DNA of 64,000 nucleotides, taken from the NCBI GenBank assembly GCA_964035545.1, contig OZ037768.1:10310741-10374740 (forward strand), read 5' to 3'. Below are positions 63,407 through 64,000 of this stretch, piece after piece; positions within the stretch are counted from its first letter, which is position 1, and each line of letters begins with the position of its first letter. This DNA comes from Bugula neritina (Eukaryota; Bryozoa; Gymnolaemata; Cheilostomatida; Bugulidae). The position numbers and the translations under genes are program-made. The notes below the pieces were generated by a model. It was not told where the DNA came from and searched no databases. It saw only the letters and a program-made list of their open reading frames with translations.

Positions 63407-64000
63407 ATGGTGATCATTGACACCATTTTAGAAAATATTTTTGCAAGTACATATAGAGCAATTCAAATTGTTAAAGATTTTTTTAGTTCTGAATGCCCGT
63501 TAGCTGCTAAGAAATTTGAAAACACAAATTAAAAGTACGATTAAAAAATCTCCCGGCTAAATGTTCGTAGTTTTGCAGAACTTCTTATTTTATGATGACT
63601 GAATTAAACTTATCTGAGAAGAGATAGTAGAAGGCTACAAAGCTGAAAGTGCTAATGGAAGAAAATGTCGATTTACTAATGAAGATAAAGCATGGGTTAC
63701 AACAGGTTATCTTATATCAAACAGGATAACCTCACATGAACTAGACAGTAACTAATACTAACTTTAGAAAGTAAAACAACAAAAACACTTAACTAGCAAA
63801 GCAATAATGGTAATCAATAAAACTCCTATTCAGAAAGAAAAAGAAAAGAATCTTATAGATGATAGAAATTTGAATCCTAACTTCAACACTGTGCAGTGAA
63901 ACGCTGCTTGTTGCTCAATTGATTCTAATTGTAGAAGTAAATTTTAATCACCTAATGGTGTGTATCAACCGGGTACATTATTATAAATGTATTTCACTGT
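63407..64000. repeat. Direct repeat copy 2, cut by the window edge
   Basis: Continues the match to 56084-56738 up to the last base of the window. In copy 1 this sequence is followed about 0.3 kb later by the start of gene B. Confidence 0.8.

Noticed and set aside
63239-63532. Open frame near the right edge
   Set aside because: It overlaps the dispersed repeat copy, has no splice or start context and no recognisable motif.

Overview
The window is animal nuclear DNA. It is AT-rich, its genes are split by introns with consensus GT/AG sites, and it carries copia-type and other LTR retrotransposons, hAT elements, a LINE fragment and SINE-like repeats. The extracellular CUB architecture and the animal form of N-formylglutamate amidohydrolase-like proteins suggest a marine invertebrate, probably a lophotrochozoan. 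The phylum cannot be fixed from the sequence alone. All gene models below were assembled by hand from reading frames, splice consensus and codon-phase bookkeeping. Each one closes exactly in frame.

Layout. (1) 85-5869, minus strand: an unrecognised six-exon gene (320 aa) with two N-terminal hydrophobic segments and a basic, cysteine-rich C-terminus. Its last three exons are duplicated, open and phase-compatible, immediately downstream (85-1191). (2) 5870-7077: a divergent intergenic region containing a palindromic CRE-like site. (3) 7078-11550, plus strand: a secreted N-formylglutamate amidohydrolase-like gene (A, 310 aa) that keeps its catalytic motifs. (4) 14345-53453, plus strand: the dominant feature, a 42-exon gene model of 2,278 aa. 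It encodes a signal peptide, 16 near-identical CUB domains (each made of a 197-bp and a 151-bp exon), seven Thr/Ser-rich linker exons, a transmembrane segment and a short acidic tail with a dileucine motif. Its introns hold a degenerate hAT element, a 1.8-kb hAT fold-back element with an (AT)n core, an older LTR element whose insertion was duplicated along with the CUB exons, a nearly intact copia-type element (32920-37531), and a 1.1-kb solo-LTR-like element. (5) 54.6-56.8 kb: a decayed tRNA-like sequence, a LINE reverse-transcriptase fragment and a diverged repeat. (6) 57059-62410: two more amidohydrolase-like genes (B, 316 aa; C, 344 aa). Their metal-site motifs are broken in different places. 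A copy of the sequence that lies upstream of B recurs after C at the right edge, so a further copy may lie outside the window.

The most notable points are: the homogenised CUB array with mosaic variants in a modular phase-1 exon layout; the set of one apparently intact and two apparently dead amidohydrolase paralogues; and the duplicated C-terminal exon cassette of the minus-strand gene. No expression or homology data were available. Functional statements about named families come from general knowledge and the rest is inference.
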